In this document: piece after piece, positions 51,365 through 59,557 of the stretch
How the letters are laid out: the number at the start of each line of letters is the position of its first letter
Position numbering within the stretch: the stretch's first letter is position 1
Source of the DNA: Alcaligenes parafaecalis
Lineage (GTDB): Bacteria; Pseudomonadota; Gammaproteobacteria; Burkholderiales; Burkholderiaceae_B
Length of the DNA stretch: 64,000 nt
Direction: 5' to 3'
Assembly (NCBI RefSeq): GCF_026344135.1
Contig: NZ_JAPKNA010000002.1
Span: 372,001-436,000 of the forward strand
Translations under genes and position numbers: made by a program
The notes under the pieces: generated by a model
Database searches by the model: none
What the model was told of the DNA's origin: nothing
Seen by the model: the letters and a program-made list of their open reading frames with translations, nothing else

Positions 51365-52696
51365 TCAGGATGCTGGTTGAAGCAGATCGTTCACGGCGCG
51401 CAGGTCGTTTTCGTTCAAGGTGCCGCTGGCGGCTTTCAAGCGCAGGCTGTTCATCAGGACTTCGTAACGGGCCTGAGCCAAGCTGCGTTGTGCTTCGTAA
51501 AGCTGTTGCTGGGCATTGAGTACGTCGATATTCACACGCACCCCGATCTCGTAAGCCAGCTTATTGGCCTCCAGAGCGTCCTGGCTGGACTTGGTGGCTG
51601 CTTCCAGGGCCTGCACACGGACCAGGCCCGTGGTGACGCCAGAGAAGTACTGGCGCGTTTGCTGGATGGATTGCTGAATGGCGAACTGGTGATCATAGCG
51701 GGCCTGTTGCAGGCGCGAGCTTTGTTCGCGGACTTGCGAGCTGGTTTCACCGCCCCGGAAAATCGGGATGCTTAGCTCCAGACCCAAAGCACTGTTCAAG
51801 GAGCGAGGGCCACCGCCCGCTTGTCCAAACAAGGTTTGGTCGCTGCCACTGCCTGTCTGGGCTTTCAGAGCCAAGGTGGGTTCATGCAGGGCTTGAGTGC
51901 CTTTCAACTGCTCTTCGGCAGCACGCGCCTTGATGTCAGCCAGCGCCACTTTCAAGCCGGATTGGCTGGACTGATCCAGCCAGTCTTGCAGGTTCGCTGG
52001 TTGAGGGGCAGGCAAGCGCAAAGGTTCACGCAGGCGAGCCAAGGTCTCATAGCGTTCCAGCGTTAACGCGGCCAGTTTGTCCTGGGCGACTTGCAGTGCA
52101 TTTTCTGCTTGCAGCACACTGGCGCGGGTCAGATCCAGACGCGACTTGGCTTCGTAGGTATCGGTAATCGTGGTGCCGCCCAGTTGAAAGGTTTGGTCGG
52201 CGGCGCGCAATTGCTCGTCAATAGCAGCCTGCTGCGCTTTCAGGGTGGACAGCGTGTCTTGCGCCGCCAGCACATCAAAATAGCTTTGGCTGACGCGCAG
52301 CATCAAATCCTGACGGTCCAGCGTTAACTGAATATCGGCACCCTGCGCCAATAGCTGAGCGCGTTCATAGCGGGCCCAAGCATTGCGGTTGTAGACGGGT
52401 TGGCTCAGCGTCAGTGTCCAGGCGGCTCGGTCGCTGGAGTGCTGGTTGGACAGCTTGCTGGTTTGACGGCGTTCTTGCAGTTCGGCTGTGCCGATAGCGC
52501 TGATTTGCGGCAGCAACTGCGCCCGGCTTTGGGGTACTTGTTCCTGGTCTGCCTGATGGACTGCCTGGGCCGCACCAAATTGCGGTTCATGTGCCAAGGC
52601 CTGGTTCCAGGCCTGCAGCAAATCTTGCGACTGGGCAGTGCTGCTTAAGGCAAGCAGCGAGAGCAGCGCCAGGCGCAAGGAAGTCATGAACCGCAT
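51365..52696 (-). CDS. tolC: TolC family outer-membrane efflux protein
   Basis: TolC forms the outer-membrane tunnel for tripartite efflux pumps and type I secretion. The 443-residue protein has a signal peptide ending AQSQ near 24 and two repeated OEP domains rich in Gln and Ala heptads, with the conserved NVDVLNAQQQLYEAQR-like segment (here NIDVLNAQQQLYEAQR) near 388. ATG at 52688 (three codons in) is an alternative start. It lies six bases after pcm, a frequent pairing with tolC in this group. Confidence 0.92.
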   Translation of the reverse strand: MRFMTSLRLALLSLLALSSTAQSQDLLQAWNQALAHEPQFGAAQAVHQADQEQVPQSRAQLLPQISAIGTAELQERRQTSKLSNQHSSDRAAWTLTLSQPVYNRNAWARYERAQLLAQGADIQLTLDRQDLMLRVSQSYFDVLAAQDTLSTLKAQQAAIDEQLRAADQTFQLGGTTITDTYEAKSRLDLTRASVLQAENALQVAQDKLAALTLERYETLARLREPLRLPAPQPANLQDWLDQSSQSGLKVALADIKARAAEEQLKGTQALHEPTLALKAQTGSGSDQTLFGQAGGGPRSLNSALGLELSIPIFRGGETSSQVREQSSRLQQARYDHQFAIQQSIQQTRQYFSGVTTGLVRVQALEAATKSSQDALEANKLAYEIGVRVNIDVLNAQQQLYEAQRSLAQARYEVLMNSLRLKAASGTLNENDLRAVNDLLQPAS

Positions 52697-52702
52697 AGGT
52701 GT

Positions 52703-53383
52703 TTAAAAACGAAACTGAGAGACGGCGGTGCCGCGCAATGGTTTGATCCAGGTGTCGAACAGGGGCGTGGTCTCAAAGCTGGCAGCGCTGGTGCGTGTAA
52801 TACGCACGGCTGTCATGACCGGGTTTTGACCGACCACTACAACCAGACGGCCCCCAATACAGAGCTGATACTTCAAGGCATCAGGAATGGTAGGCACGGA
52901 GCCGGTGACCAAAATGGCGTCGTACTCGGTGGTGCCCCAGCCTGCGTGTGCATCGCCCACTTCAACTTTGACGTTGCGCACATTGTTGCGTTGCAGGTTT
53001 TCCTGGGCGAAAGCGGCCAGCTTGCTGTCAATTTCGATGGAAGTGACTTGTTGGGACAGGTGAGCCAGCAAAGCCGCCTGATAACCCGAGCCAGTACCAA
53101 TTTCCAGCACGCCATCGCTGGCTTCCAGGAGCAGCTCTTGCGCCAGACGGGCTTCCACTTTGGGCGAGAGCATGGTCTCGTGCGTGTCCACGGCATTGAT
53201 AATCAGTGGCAGCTCGGTGTCCGAAAAGGCCGACGAGCGCAAAGACGAGGGAACAAAGCGTTCACGCTGGACCTCGACCAATGCTTGCAGCACTTTTTCG
53301 TCGGATACGTTCCAGGGACGGATCTGTTGTTCCACCATGTAGTAACGGGCACGTTCGAGTTCAGACAGCGCAATATGGTTCAT
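52703..53383 (-). CDS. pcm: Protein-L-isoaspartate O-methyltransferase family protein
   Basis: Pcm repairs isoaspartyl residues by S-adenosylmethionine-dependent methylation. The 226-residue protein contains the methyltransferase motif GVLEIGTGSGYQAALLAH near 94 and the earlier RFVPSSLRSSAFSDTELPL substrate region. Many of these tolC-linked homologues carry changes around the active site and may not act on isoaspartate, so the exact activity should be treated with care. Confidence 0.87.
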   Translation of the reverse strand: MNHIALSELERARYYMVEQQIRPWNVSDEKVLQALVEVQRERFVPSSLRSSAFSDTELPLIINAVDTHETMLSPKVEARLAQELLLEASDGVLEIGTGSGYQAALLAHLSQQVTSIEIDSKLAAFAQENLQRNNVRNVKVEVGDAHAGWGTTEYDAILVTGSVPTIPDALKYQLCIGGRLVVVVGQNPVMTAVRITRTSAASFETTPLFDTWIKPLRGTAVSQFRF

Positions 53384-53457
53384 AGCTTCCAGAAAACTAA
53401 AGGCTTGGCAAAGAGCCGATTATAAGCCAGCGCATCGATAAAGATGCGCTGTTGGAC

Positions 53458-54153
53458 TTAGCAGGATGGCACCATCGCATGGAGCAAGGTGCTGGCGTTA
53501 TTGACGGCGATGGGCAAAAAGGTATCAAAATCCATGTGCGCTTCGCTGTTGGCATTGTCTGAAATACTGCGAATGCAGACAAACGGCACGGTATTCAGAT
53601 AGCACACCTGGGCAATGGCGCCACTTTCCATTTCGCAGGCTAAAGCGTTAAAGGTGGCGCTTAACCACTGTATTTTATCGTTACACGCGATAAATTGGTC
53701 GCCGGTAACAATTCGGCCCGTATGGATCTGGTGGCCTTCGATCTGCCGGGCAGCCGTTTGGGCAACCGCCAGCAGGGCGGGGTCAGCCGGAAAGTCAAAG
53801 GTATCCAGACGGAACACTTGTCCCGGCGCCAGCCCCAGAGCCTTGAGCTCCACATCGTGCTGGACCAGCGTATCGGCAATGACGATATCGCCCGGGCGAA
53901 TGCTGGGCTCGACGGCACCGGCAATACCAATATTGATGATGCTGCCTACGGCAAATTCCGAGATCAGCATCTGGGTGCAGGCAGCGGCATTGACCTTGCC
54001 TACGCCGCAGACCACGGCCACCACAGGCTTGCCCAGATAGCTGCCGCGATGAAAATCCATGCCTGCGCGCTGGATAGTCTGGGGCTCTTGCAAGCGCTCC
54101 AGCACAATTTCCAGCTCTTCGCGCATGGCGACAATAATTCCAAGTGTAGACAT
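53458..54153 (-). CDS. mtnN: 5'-methylthioadenosine/S-adenosylhomocysteine nucleosidase
   Basis: MtnN cleaves adenine from MTA and SAH. The 231-residue protein begins LGIIVAMREELEIVL with the catalytic glutamate E13 region, and carries VVCGVGKVNAAACTQ, NIGIAGAVEPSI and CEMESGAIAQV, which are the phosphorylase/nucleosidase family motifs. It stands about 40 bases after thiD on the same strand. A small inverted repeat at 53429-53450 follows the gene. Confidence 0.94.
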   Translation of the reverse strand: MSTLGIIVAMREELEIVLERLQEPQTIQRAGMDFHRGSYLGKPVVAVVCGVGKVNAAACTQMLISEFAVGSIINIGIAGAVEPSIRPGDIVIADTLVQHDVELKALGLAPGQVFRLDTFDFPADPALLAVAQTAARQIEGHQIHTGRIVTGDQFIACNDKIQWLSATFNALACEMESGAIAQVCYLNTVPFVCIRSISDNANSEAHMDFDTFLPIAVNNASTLLHAMVPSC

Positions 54154-54192
54154 AGGGCAGGGGCCTTACGCGGCCCGATCAAACGGCACGTA

Positions 54193-55011
54193 TCAGGACG
54201 ATGGCCACAGTTTATGGAAGTGATGCACCGGACCGTGTCCGCTGCCCACAGTCAGTTCACCCGAACGGGCAATGGCTTCGTACAAGTACTTTTTGGCAGC
54301 CAGGGCGGCGTCCGGCACATTGCTGTATTGGGGCAGCAGGGCGGCCAGTGCAGCCGACAAGGTGCAGCCAGTGCCATGGGTATTGGCGGTATCAATACGC
54401 TTGGCGGGCATTTCAATCATCTTGTCGCCATCGTGCAGCAAGTCTATGCAGTCCGAACCGGGCAGGTGGCCGCCTTTCAGGAATACCCAGCGCTGATCGC
54501 TGTGATTCATCAGGCGACGCAGGCGCTCGGCAGCCTGACGCATTTCCTTGACGGTTTCTACCGGGCGGGCATCCAGCAGGACACCGGCTTCGGGCAGATT
54601 GGGCGTGATCATGGTGCATTGGGGCACCAGTTGCTCGCGCAAGGCATGGACGGCGGCCTTTTCCAGCAGGTGGTCGCCACTTTTGGCGATCATCACCGGG
54701 TCCAGTACCAGATGCTTGGGCTTGAAGTGAGCCATGCGTTCGGCCACCACGGTGGTGACGGCCTCCTGGCCCAACATGCCGATCTTGACGCCATCAATGC
54801 GCACATCGGCAAACAGGGTATCAATTTGCTGGCGTACAAAGTCGGCAGGAACCGGGCTGATGCCGGTGACACCTTGGGTGTTTTGTGCCGTCAAAGCAGC
54901 AATGACAGCGGTGGCATAAGCACCCAGGGCGCTCATGGCTTTGACATCAGCCAGAATACCGGCGCCGCCGGAGGGGTCAACTCCGGCAATGGTCAGCGTG
55001 TTGGGAATCAT
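54193..55011 (-). CDS. thiD: Hydroxymethylpyrimidine (phosphate) kinase
   Basis: ThiD phosphorylates HMP and HMP-phosphate in thiamine synthesis. The 272-residue ribokinase-type protein has AGVDPSGGAGILADVKAM near 9, KIGMLGQEAV, and the anion-hole motif NTHGTGCTLSAALAA near 213. It follows thiG by seven bases, so the two form a small thiamine operon. Confidence 0.95.
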   Translation of the reverse strand: MIPNTLTIAGVDPSGGAGILADVKAMSALGAYATAVIAALTAQNTQGVTGISPVPADFVRQQIDTLFADVRIDGVKIGMLGQEAVTTVVAERMAHFKPKHLVLDPVMIAKSGDHLLEKAAVHALREQLVPQCTMITPNLPEAGVLLDARPVETVKEMRQAAERLRRLMNHSDQRWVFLKGGHLPGSDCIDLLHDGDKMIEMPAKRIDTANTHGTGCTLSAALAALLPQYSNVPDAALAAKKYLYEAIARSGELTVGSGHGPVHHFHKLWPSS

Positions 55012-55018
55012 GTCTCGT

Positions 55019-55825
55019 TCAGGTACGGGAGTGAATCAGCCCCTCAGTGGGCGAACTGGGGTCGGCATCGTAGTATTTGCGGGGCACGCGGCCAGCCAGA
55101 TAGGCGTGGCGACCGGCTTGCACAGCCAGATTCATGGCACTGGCCATCATCACAGGCTGACGGGCACCGGCAATCGCGGTGTTCATCAGCACGCCATCAC
55201 AGCCCAGTTCCATGGCAATCGCCGCATCCGAGGCGGTACCGACACCGGCATCCACCAGCACAGGCACTTTGCTCTGATCGATGATCAGGCGCAGGTTCCA
55301 GGGGTTGATGATGCCCATGCCCGAACCGATCAGGGAGGCCAAAGGCATGATGGCAACACAGCCGATATCTTCCAGCATGCGGGCCTGGATGGGATCGTCG
55401 GCGCAATACACCATGACGTCAAAGCCTTCATCCACCAGAGTTTTAGCGGCTTTCAGGGTTTCGGGCATATTGGGGAACAGATTGCCAGCGTCGCCCAGCA
55501 CTTCCAGTTTGACCAGCTTGTGGCCGTCCAGCAGTTCGCGGGCCAGACGCAAGGTGCGCACCGCGTCGTCAGCGGTGTAGCAGCCTGCCGTGTTGGGCAG
55601 CAGCGTGTACTTGGAGGGGGGCAGGTAATCGAGCAGATTGGGCTCGTTGGCGTTTTGACCGATATTGGTGCGGCGAATGGCCACAGTCACAATTTCAGCG
55701 CCGCTGGCTTCAATGGCCAGGCGGGTTTCGTCAAAATCTTTGTATTTACCGGTGCCTACCAATAGCCGGGATTGGTAGCTGGTGCCGGCCAGGATAAAGG
55801 GATCGTTGTTCACTGTTTGGGTCAT
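55019..55825 (-). CDS. thiG: Thiazole synthase
   Basis: ThiG forms the thiazole phosphate of thiamine from DXP, ThiS-thiocarboxylate and a glycine imine. The 268-residue protein has the early RLLVGTGKYKDF segment, the Schiff-base lysine in LVKLEVLGD near 112, and the phosphate site VLVDAGVGTASDAA near 198. The ATG at 55825 is chosen over an upstream frame that extends 80 codons without conservation. The sulfur carrier thiS, usually next to thiG, is not seen upstream, and no TPP riboswitch signature was found. Confidence 0.94.
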   Translation of the reverse strand: MTQTVNNDPFILAGTSYQSRLLVGTGKYKDFDETRLAIEASGAEIVTVAIRRTNIGQNANEPNLLDYLPPSKYTLLPNTAGCYTADDAVRTLRLARELLDGHKLVKLEVLGDAGNLFPNMPETLKAAKTLVDEGFDVMVYCADDPIQARMLEDIGCVAIMPLASLIGSGMGIINPWNLRLIIDQSKVPVLVDAGVGTASDAAIAMELGCDGVLMNTAIAGARQPVMMASAMNLAVQAGRHAYLAGRVPRKYYDADPSSPTEGLIHSRT

Positions 55826-56183
55826 GGTGGTGCTACGTAAAACATCCGCTTCTGGGGCGGATAAAGAATTGGTTTTTTGCTGGGCAAACACTGCAAGAAT
55901 AATCCATTTGGCCGGTACTCGCAGGAAAACCCGTATGGCGGCTTGTCTGTGTACGGTGGGGATTTGGATCCGGCAGAGGGAAGGCCGAGGATGCAGGCCG
56001 AATTGGGCTGCAGGCGCAGCGAATATATACCTTGGCATATTCGCATTATGTTTAAGGCCATGCACAAGGCCCCAATGCCGACTGGCCCTGCCAGGGCTGC
56101 GATGCGAAAATTCTGTTGTTCCTCAAGAACGGGATTTTTCTTGAGGGATCCGTAGATTTCATGCGCTCTTTCTGTTTCATCGG

Positions 56184-56229
56184 TCGGACTCAAGCCTCAG
56201 GTGCTGATGTACCTGAGGCTTGAGTCCGA
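56184..56229. repeat. Perfect 19-bp inverted repeat (hairpin)
   Basis: TCGGACTCAAGCCTCAGGT at 56184-56202 is the exact reverse complement of 56211-56229, with an eight-base loop. Neither strand has a T-run after it, so it is not a simple terminator. It could insulate thiG from the island or be part of a small RNA. Confidence 0.75.
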
Positions 56230-56400
56230 TTGGCTACGGTCCTGGACCTTTCAGACCGAAGCAGAGCGCCTGTTCATGGCTGATGTCTTTGCCTTTTCCA
56301 GGTCTTTGTACAGACAGTCCGTTTTTTTTGATTGATAGAGGAGCACGTTCTTGGGCCCTGACCCTGAATCTGAAAGACGCACACCTGCGTCCTGCCCAGC

Positions 56401-56420
56401 GTTTCATGCCTGCATGAAAC
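56401..56420. promoter_or_regulatory. Palindrome upstream of the island, candidate operator
   Basis: GTTTCATGC-CT-GCATGAAAC has perfect 9-bp arms. It lies 88 bases before the first gene of the island, in a place suited to a dimeric repressor or activator. The binding protein is not identifiable. Confidence 0.45.
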
Positions 56421-56451
56421 CCCACTGCGAATTGAGCACCGGCTCCAGGTT

Positions 56452-56507
56452 CCTCACGGTCTAGACGTGTGAGGTGCTTCTGTGGCCGCGTGCCTCAGGA
56501 GAATCTC
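56452..56507 (+). promoter_or_regulatory. Leader element of small protein 1
   Basis: The 5' leader forms a hairpin CCTCAC (56452) with GTGAGG (56469), then TGCTTCTGTGGCC and the ribosome site CAGGAGAAT. A similar arrangement precedes the paralogue at 62811 (CCTC-TGAT-GAGG, then CTTTCTGGGCC and GAAGGAGAAT), so the leader was duplicated with the gene. Confidence 0.45.
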
Positions 56508-56855
56508 ATGCTGTTTCGCTACTCCCGTCCCCACGATGGCCTGCAACGCGCTTTGCGCATGGCTGTCGCTACTTACCGCCCCGTCGCCGTGTGCGACTTG
56601 CTGGCTTCACACGGCACCTTGGCCTTTGCCAAGGCCTTGCCGGATCTCTCGGCGCGCGTTCGTGCTGATGTCCTGGCCATGCTGCCTGAGTCTGATCGTC
56701 ACCAAATCCAGACGGCCATGACGACGGGCATTCGTACTGGTCATTTGGGCCGTCGCCAGAGCCCCGGCCCCGCACCCAGTTTGTTCACCCTGTTCCCGCA
56801 CCGCTACGGCACGCAGGACTGGTTGCGTGAGTATCGACAGCCCCAGCGCTCTTGA
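56508..56855 (+). CDS. Small protein 1 of the cation-transporter island, weakly MgtE-N-like
   Basis: I do not recognise this 115-residue soluble protein as a named family. It starts MLFRYSRPHDGLQRALRM after a good CAGGAGAAT site. It is a paralogue of the 105-residue protein at 62811-63128: both share LLxxHGxxxFAxALxDLSxR, then LxxLPxxxRxQ. The leucine/proline periodicity (ALPDLSARVRADVLAMLPE) recalls the helical repeats of the MgtE N-terminal magnesium-sensing domain; this likeness is by eye and weak. A C-terminal Pro-rich tail follows. It is the first gene of a run of CorA-family genes, which makes a cation-related role plausible. Confidence 0.7.
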   Translation: MLFRYSRPHDGLQRALRMAVATYRPVAVCDLLASHGTLAFAKALPDLSARVRADVLAMLPESDRHQIQTAMTTGIRTGHLGRRQSPGPAPSLFTLFPHRYGTQDWLREYRQPQRS

Positions 56856-56962
56856 GCGCCGGACGCTGCCTTTTCTGTTAACCCACCACAACTAGCCAGC
56901 CCATGCGGGGGTCGCATCGTCATGGGCGGCTGGTTTGGTTTTTATCAAGCCAAAAGAGTGCT

Positions 56963-57301
56963 ATGCCGCAAACCATTCCCTCTTCTTTGAGCAGCAAACC
57001 GTATCAAGACAACTCGCTTGCCGCCCAGGTCTGGACTCGTTCAGCGCGTCGTCCCAGTGCCGCTCCCTTCAAAGGCCGCAAGCGTTGGTCGCGCTACGAG
57101 CGTTTGTCTTTTTCCATGCTGCTCTCTTCGTGGGGCATTTTGATTGTGGTGGTGAGCTGGCTGTTTTTCAGCAACTCGCACCTGGAAACCCGGACCAGTT
57201 CCACCTCCGGCTCGCATTCCAGTTTTTACATGGGAACCTCGACGCCGTCGCCCGATGCGTCCACCTCCCAAGAGACCCGTTCTGATGGAGATCAACAATG
57301 A
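56963..57301 (+). CDS. Small single-span membrane protein 1
   Basis: The 112-residue protein has a basic N-terminal half (GRKRWSRYER), one membrane span at about 49-70 (LLSSWGILIVVVSWLFF) and a Ser/Thr-rich C-terminus, probably periplasmic. No family is recognised. Its stop overlaps the start of the first CorA-like gene (ATGA), so the two are translated together. The start at 56963 follows AAAAGAG; an in-frame extension to 56903 has no ribosome site. A second single-span protein precedes the second CorA-like gene in the same way. Confidence 0.75.
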   Translation: MPQTIPSSLSSKPYQDNSLAAQVWTRSARRPSAAPFKGRKRWSRYERLSFSMLLSSWGILIVVVSWLFFSNSHLETRTSSTSGSHSSFYMGTSTPSPDASTSQETRSDGDQQ

Positions 57302-58236
57302 CGGACCAAGGTAAAACGCCGCCGCTTTTTGGCAACGACGGCCAGCCCAATAACTGGATGCGGATCAGCATCCACGCCACCGAGCAGATCAGTGGCCTGC
57401 GCAAAAAGCTGGGCGTGGAAATTCCCCAGACCTTGCAGAACAGCCCTACTCAGGAAGGAGCGTTCAGCTTTGTGCCCGTGACATTTTTGAATGTGGAAAA
57501 GGGCCAGAAGAAAGCCAGCCGTGTGGTCTTCATCCTGAGCCGCCAGGTTCTGGTGTCGATTGAGCCGGACCCCAGTCCCAAACCCTTGGCCCAGGCGTTG
57601 CAACGCTTGCAGCGTGATGGCCGGGAGAACGACTCCTTCGAGAGCTTTGCCGTCATCTTGCAGTCCATTAACGACGCGGCTGACGAGCTGCTGGATTCCC
57701 TGAGCCATGATCTGGGCAAAGTGTTGACCCAGACCAATGCCGTGCTCAACAGCCTGGAAACCAAAGACCGGGACTTTGGAGTCAGCGACGTGGTGTCCAC
57801 CCAGATGGACCTGAGTGAAGTGGAAGAGTTGCTGTCCGATTGTCTGGAAAGTCAGTTGCAGTTGGCTATGGCGGCCCGTCATGCCCTGGCTCGTTTACCC
57901 GCCGATCAGGAAAAACTCAAACCGGTATTCCATACCTTGATCGAAGACATCGAAGCCGTGGAAAAGCAGGTGAACTTTGTGCACGACCGTGTCCGTCTTT
58001 TGCAGACCACCAACAATATGGCGTTGAACGTCAAGCAGAACCAGATTGTGAAGGTGTTCTCGGTGGTGACGGCCGTATTCCTGCCCGCCATGCTGATCTC
58101 CACCTACTACAGCATGAACTTTGCCTATATGCCGATTCTGCAATGGGAGCACGCCGAAATGGTGGGGATTATTTCCACCGCCTTGTTCTCCATGCTGCCG
58201 CTGATCTATGTGAAACACCGGGGCTGGCTGCGCTAG
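57298..58236 (+). CDS. CorA-family protein 1 with SMN in place of GMN
   Basis: CorA proteins are pentameric Mg2+/Co2+ channels with a large cytosolic funnel and two C-terminal spans. The 312-residue protein fits this plan: funnel to about 245, then KVFSVVTAVFLPAMLISTYY as span 1, loop YSMNFAYMP at 271-279, and span 2 ending KHRGWLR. The canonical selectivity motif is GMN; here residue 272 is Ser (SMN). The loss of the glycine may change selectivity or conduction. It follows a single-span protein by overlap and starts a run of three CorA-like genes. Confidence 0.88.
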   Translation: MTDQGKTPPLFGNDGQPNNWMRISIHATEQISGLRKKLGVEIPQTLQNSPTQEGAFSFVPVTFLNVEKGQKKASRVVFILSRQVLVSIEPDPSPKPLAQALQRLQRDGRENDSFESFAVILQSINDAADELLDSLSHDLGKVLTQTNAVLNSLETKDRDFGVSDVVSTQMDLSEVEELLSDCLESQLQLAMAARHALARLPADQEKLKPVFHTLIEDIEAVEKQVNFVHDRVRLLQTTNNMALNVKQNQIVKVFSVVTAVFLPAMLISTYYSMNFAYMPILQWEHAEMVGIISTALFSMLPLIYVKHRGWLR

Positions 58237-58300
58237 AGCGCGCCTGGGCGAGCGTCGGGCTCGCAGCCTTTGACAATTAAATGAATGGGAAGAATTTCGT

Positions 58301-58600
58301 ATGTTGAACACACTGAAAAGCAGCGCCGAGGTGGCAACGGCAGGCTCGGACAAATTGCGTGGTCTGGTCTGGAATGAAGATTTGAGCCTGCAGTCGGACT
58401 CCAACGCGGCGGTCCAGCAGCGTCGCCAGGCGATTGACCGGGCCCGTGCCAGCCGCCCGCGCACCGCGCATATCGAACGCGAAATCATGATTGCGGTGGT
58501 GGTGCTGTACATCCTGATTCTGGGCAGTTTTGCCGGTCTGCACTTGTACGGCCACTACATGGTTTCCCCGGACGCCGAACAGGTACAAAGCGAGGACTAA
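58301..58600 (+). CDS. Small single-span membrane protein 2
   Basis: The 99-residue protein has a charged, Arg-rich N-terminal part (QQRRQAIDRARASRPR), one membrane span at about 62-84 (EIMIAVVVLYILILGSFAGL) and a short acidic tail. No family is recognised. Layout and position, just three bases before the second CorA-like gene, mirror the single-span protein at 56963. The N-terminal positive charge predicts a cytosolic N-terminus, so the tail would be periplasmic. It may be an accessory subunit of a CorA-like complex. Confidence 0.72.
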   Translation: MLNTLKSSAEVATAGSDKLRGLVWNEDLSLQSDSNAAVQQRRQAIDRARASRPRTAHIEREIMIAVVVLYILILGSFAGLHLYGHYMVSPDAEQVQSED

Positions 58601-58603
58601 GCC

Positions 58604-59557
58604 ATGACTGATAAAAAACAGGGGGGTGCCGTGGTGTCCAGCCTGAGCGACAAGCGCGGGCAAAAAACAGCATGGCTGCAACTGTCGGCCAGCCGTCACG
58701 AGGAATTGGCCGAGGCACAGGCCAAACTGGGTCTGGATTTGAGTATCAAACGGGGCCGTGCCGCCGCCGAAGAGGCAGGCTTTATTCTGATTCCCGTGGA
58801 AATGGTGATACGCCAAGGACAGCAGTATCGGGAAACCAGTCTGTTGTTTGCTTTGGGTAAAGATCGTTTGATCAGTGTGGAGCAGGACGTACGTGTGGAT
58901 ACGCTGGAGCGGGTCAGCCAGCAATTGCATGCCCTGGTGGATTCGGGCCAGCCTGCACCCAGCCCCGCGTCGATTCTGTTCATGATTTTGCAGGCCTTGA
59001 ACGATCAGGCTCGCGCTACGATTTCTGACGTGGCCGGTCGTCTGGACGAGCGCAGCGATACGGTCGCGGCGGCCAGTGGCGGCTTTGATACCTCGGGACG
59101 TCAGGCCGGGGTAGCAGATATCGCCAGCACCGCCATCGGTTTGGGTGAGGCGGAAGAGCTGGTCGCTAAAACCGTGGAAGGTCAGTTGATGCTCGCACGA
59201 GCGGGCCGCTGGCTGCGTCGCACCCCCGGTGGTGAAAGTGCAGAGAACCTGTCCATGCTGCTTTCGGACATTCAAAGCTTGCGCCGCTATGCCCGTTTCC
59301 AGCACGACAAAATCCGCAATCTGCAGCAGTCCTTGATGACCACATTGGATTTGAAGCAAAACCAGGTGATCAAGGTCTTTACGGTGGTGACCGCCGTGTT
59401 CCTGCCGCCCACGCTGATCGCTGCGTTCTACGGCCAGAACTTTGCGAATATGCCCGAGCTGGAAATTGTCAGCGGAGAGTGGCTGGTGATGGGCATGACC
59501 GCCATTTTTGCCTTGGCTCCTTTGGCCTACGTGAAACGCAAAGGGTGGATGCGATGA
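58604..59557 (+). CDS. CorA-family protein 2 with GQN in place of GMN
   Basis: The 317-residue protein has the CorA layout: cytosolic funnel to about 255, span 1 (KVFTVVTAVFLPPTLIAAF), the loop YGQNFANMPELE at 276-287, and span 2 ending KRKGWMR. The methionine of the GMN motif is replaced by glutamine (277-279), while the surrounding MPEL loop is canonical. ZntB-type zinc exporters have GIN; GQN is unusual by comparison. It starts three bases after a single-span protein and its stop overlaps the start of the third CorA-like gene. Confidence 0.88.
   Translation: MTDKKQGGAVVSSLSDKRGQKTAWLQLSASRHEELAEAQAKLGLDLSIKRGRAAAEEAGFILIPVEMVIRQGQQYRETSLLFALGKDRLISVEQDVRVDTLERVSQQLHALVDSGQPAPSPASILFMILQALNDQARATISDVAGRLDERSDTVAAASGGFDTSGRQAGVADIASTAIGLGEAEELVAKTVEGQLMLARAGRWLRRTPGGESAENLSMLLSDIQSLRRYARFQHDKIRNLQQSLMTTLDLKQNQVIKVFTVVTAVFLPPTLIAAFYGQNFANMPELEIVSGEWLVMGMTAIFALAPLAYVKRKGWMR

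Larger units (their letters stand above)
55826..56507. other. Long non-coding stretch with hairpins before the cation-protein island
   Basis: This 680-base stretch has no credible gene. It holds an inverted repeat CCTCAAGAA/TTCTTGAGG at 56121-56146, a perfect 19-bp hairpin at 56184-56229, a palindrome at 56401-56420, a T8 run at 56322-56329 and the leader hairpin of the next gene. The thiG promoter must also be here. Confidence 0.6.

Noticed and set aside
55826..56220. TPP riboswitch ahead of thiG
   Set aside because: The CTGAGA and ACCTGAT core elements are not present on the minus strand.
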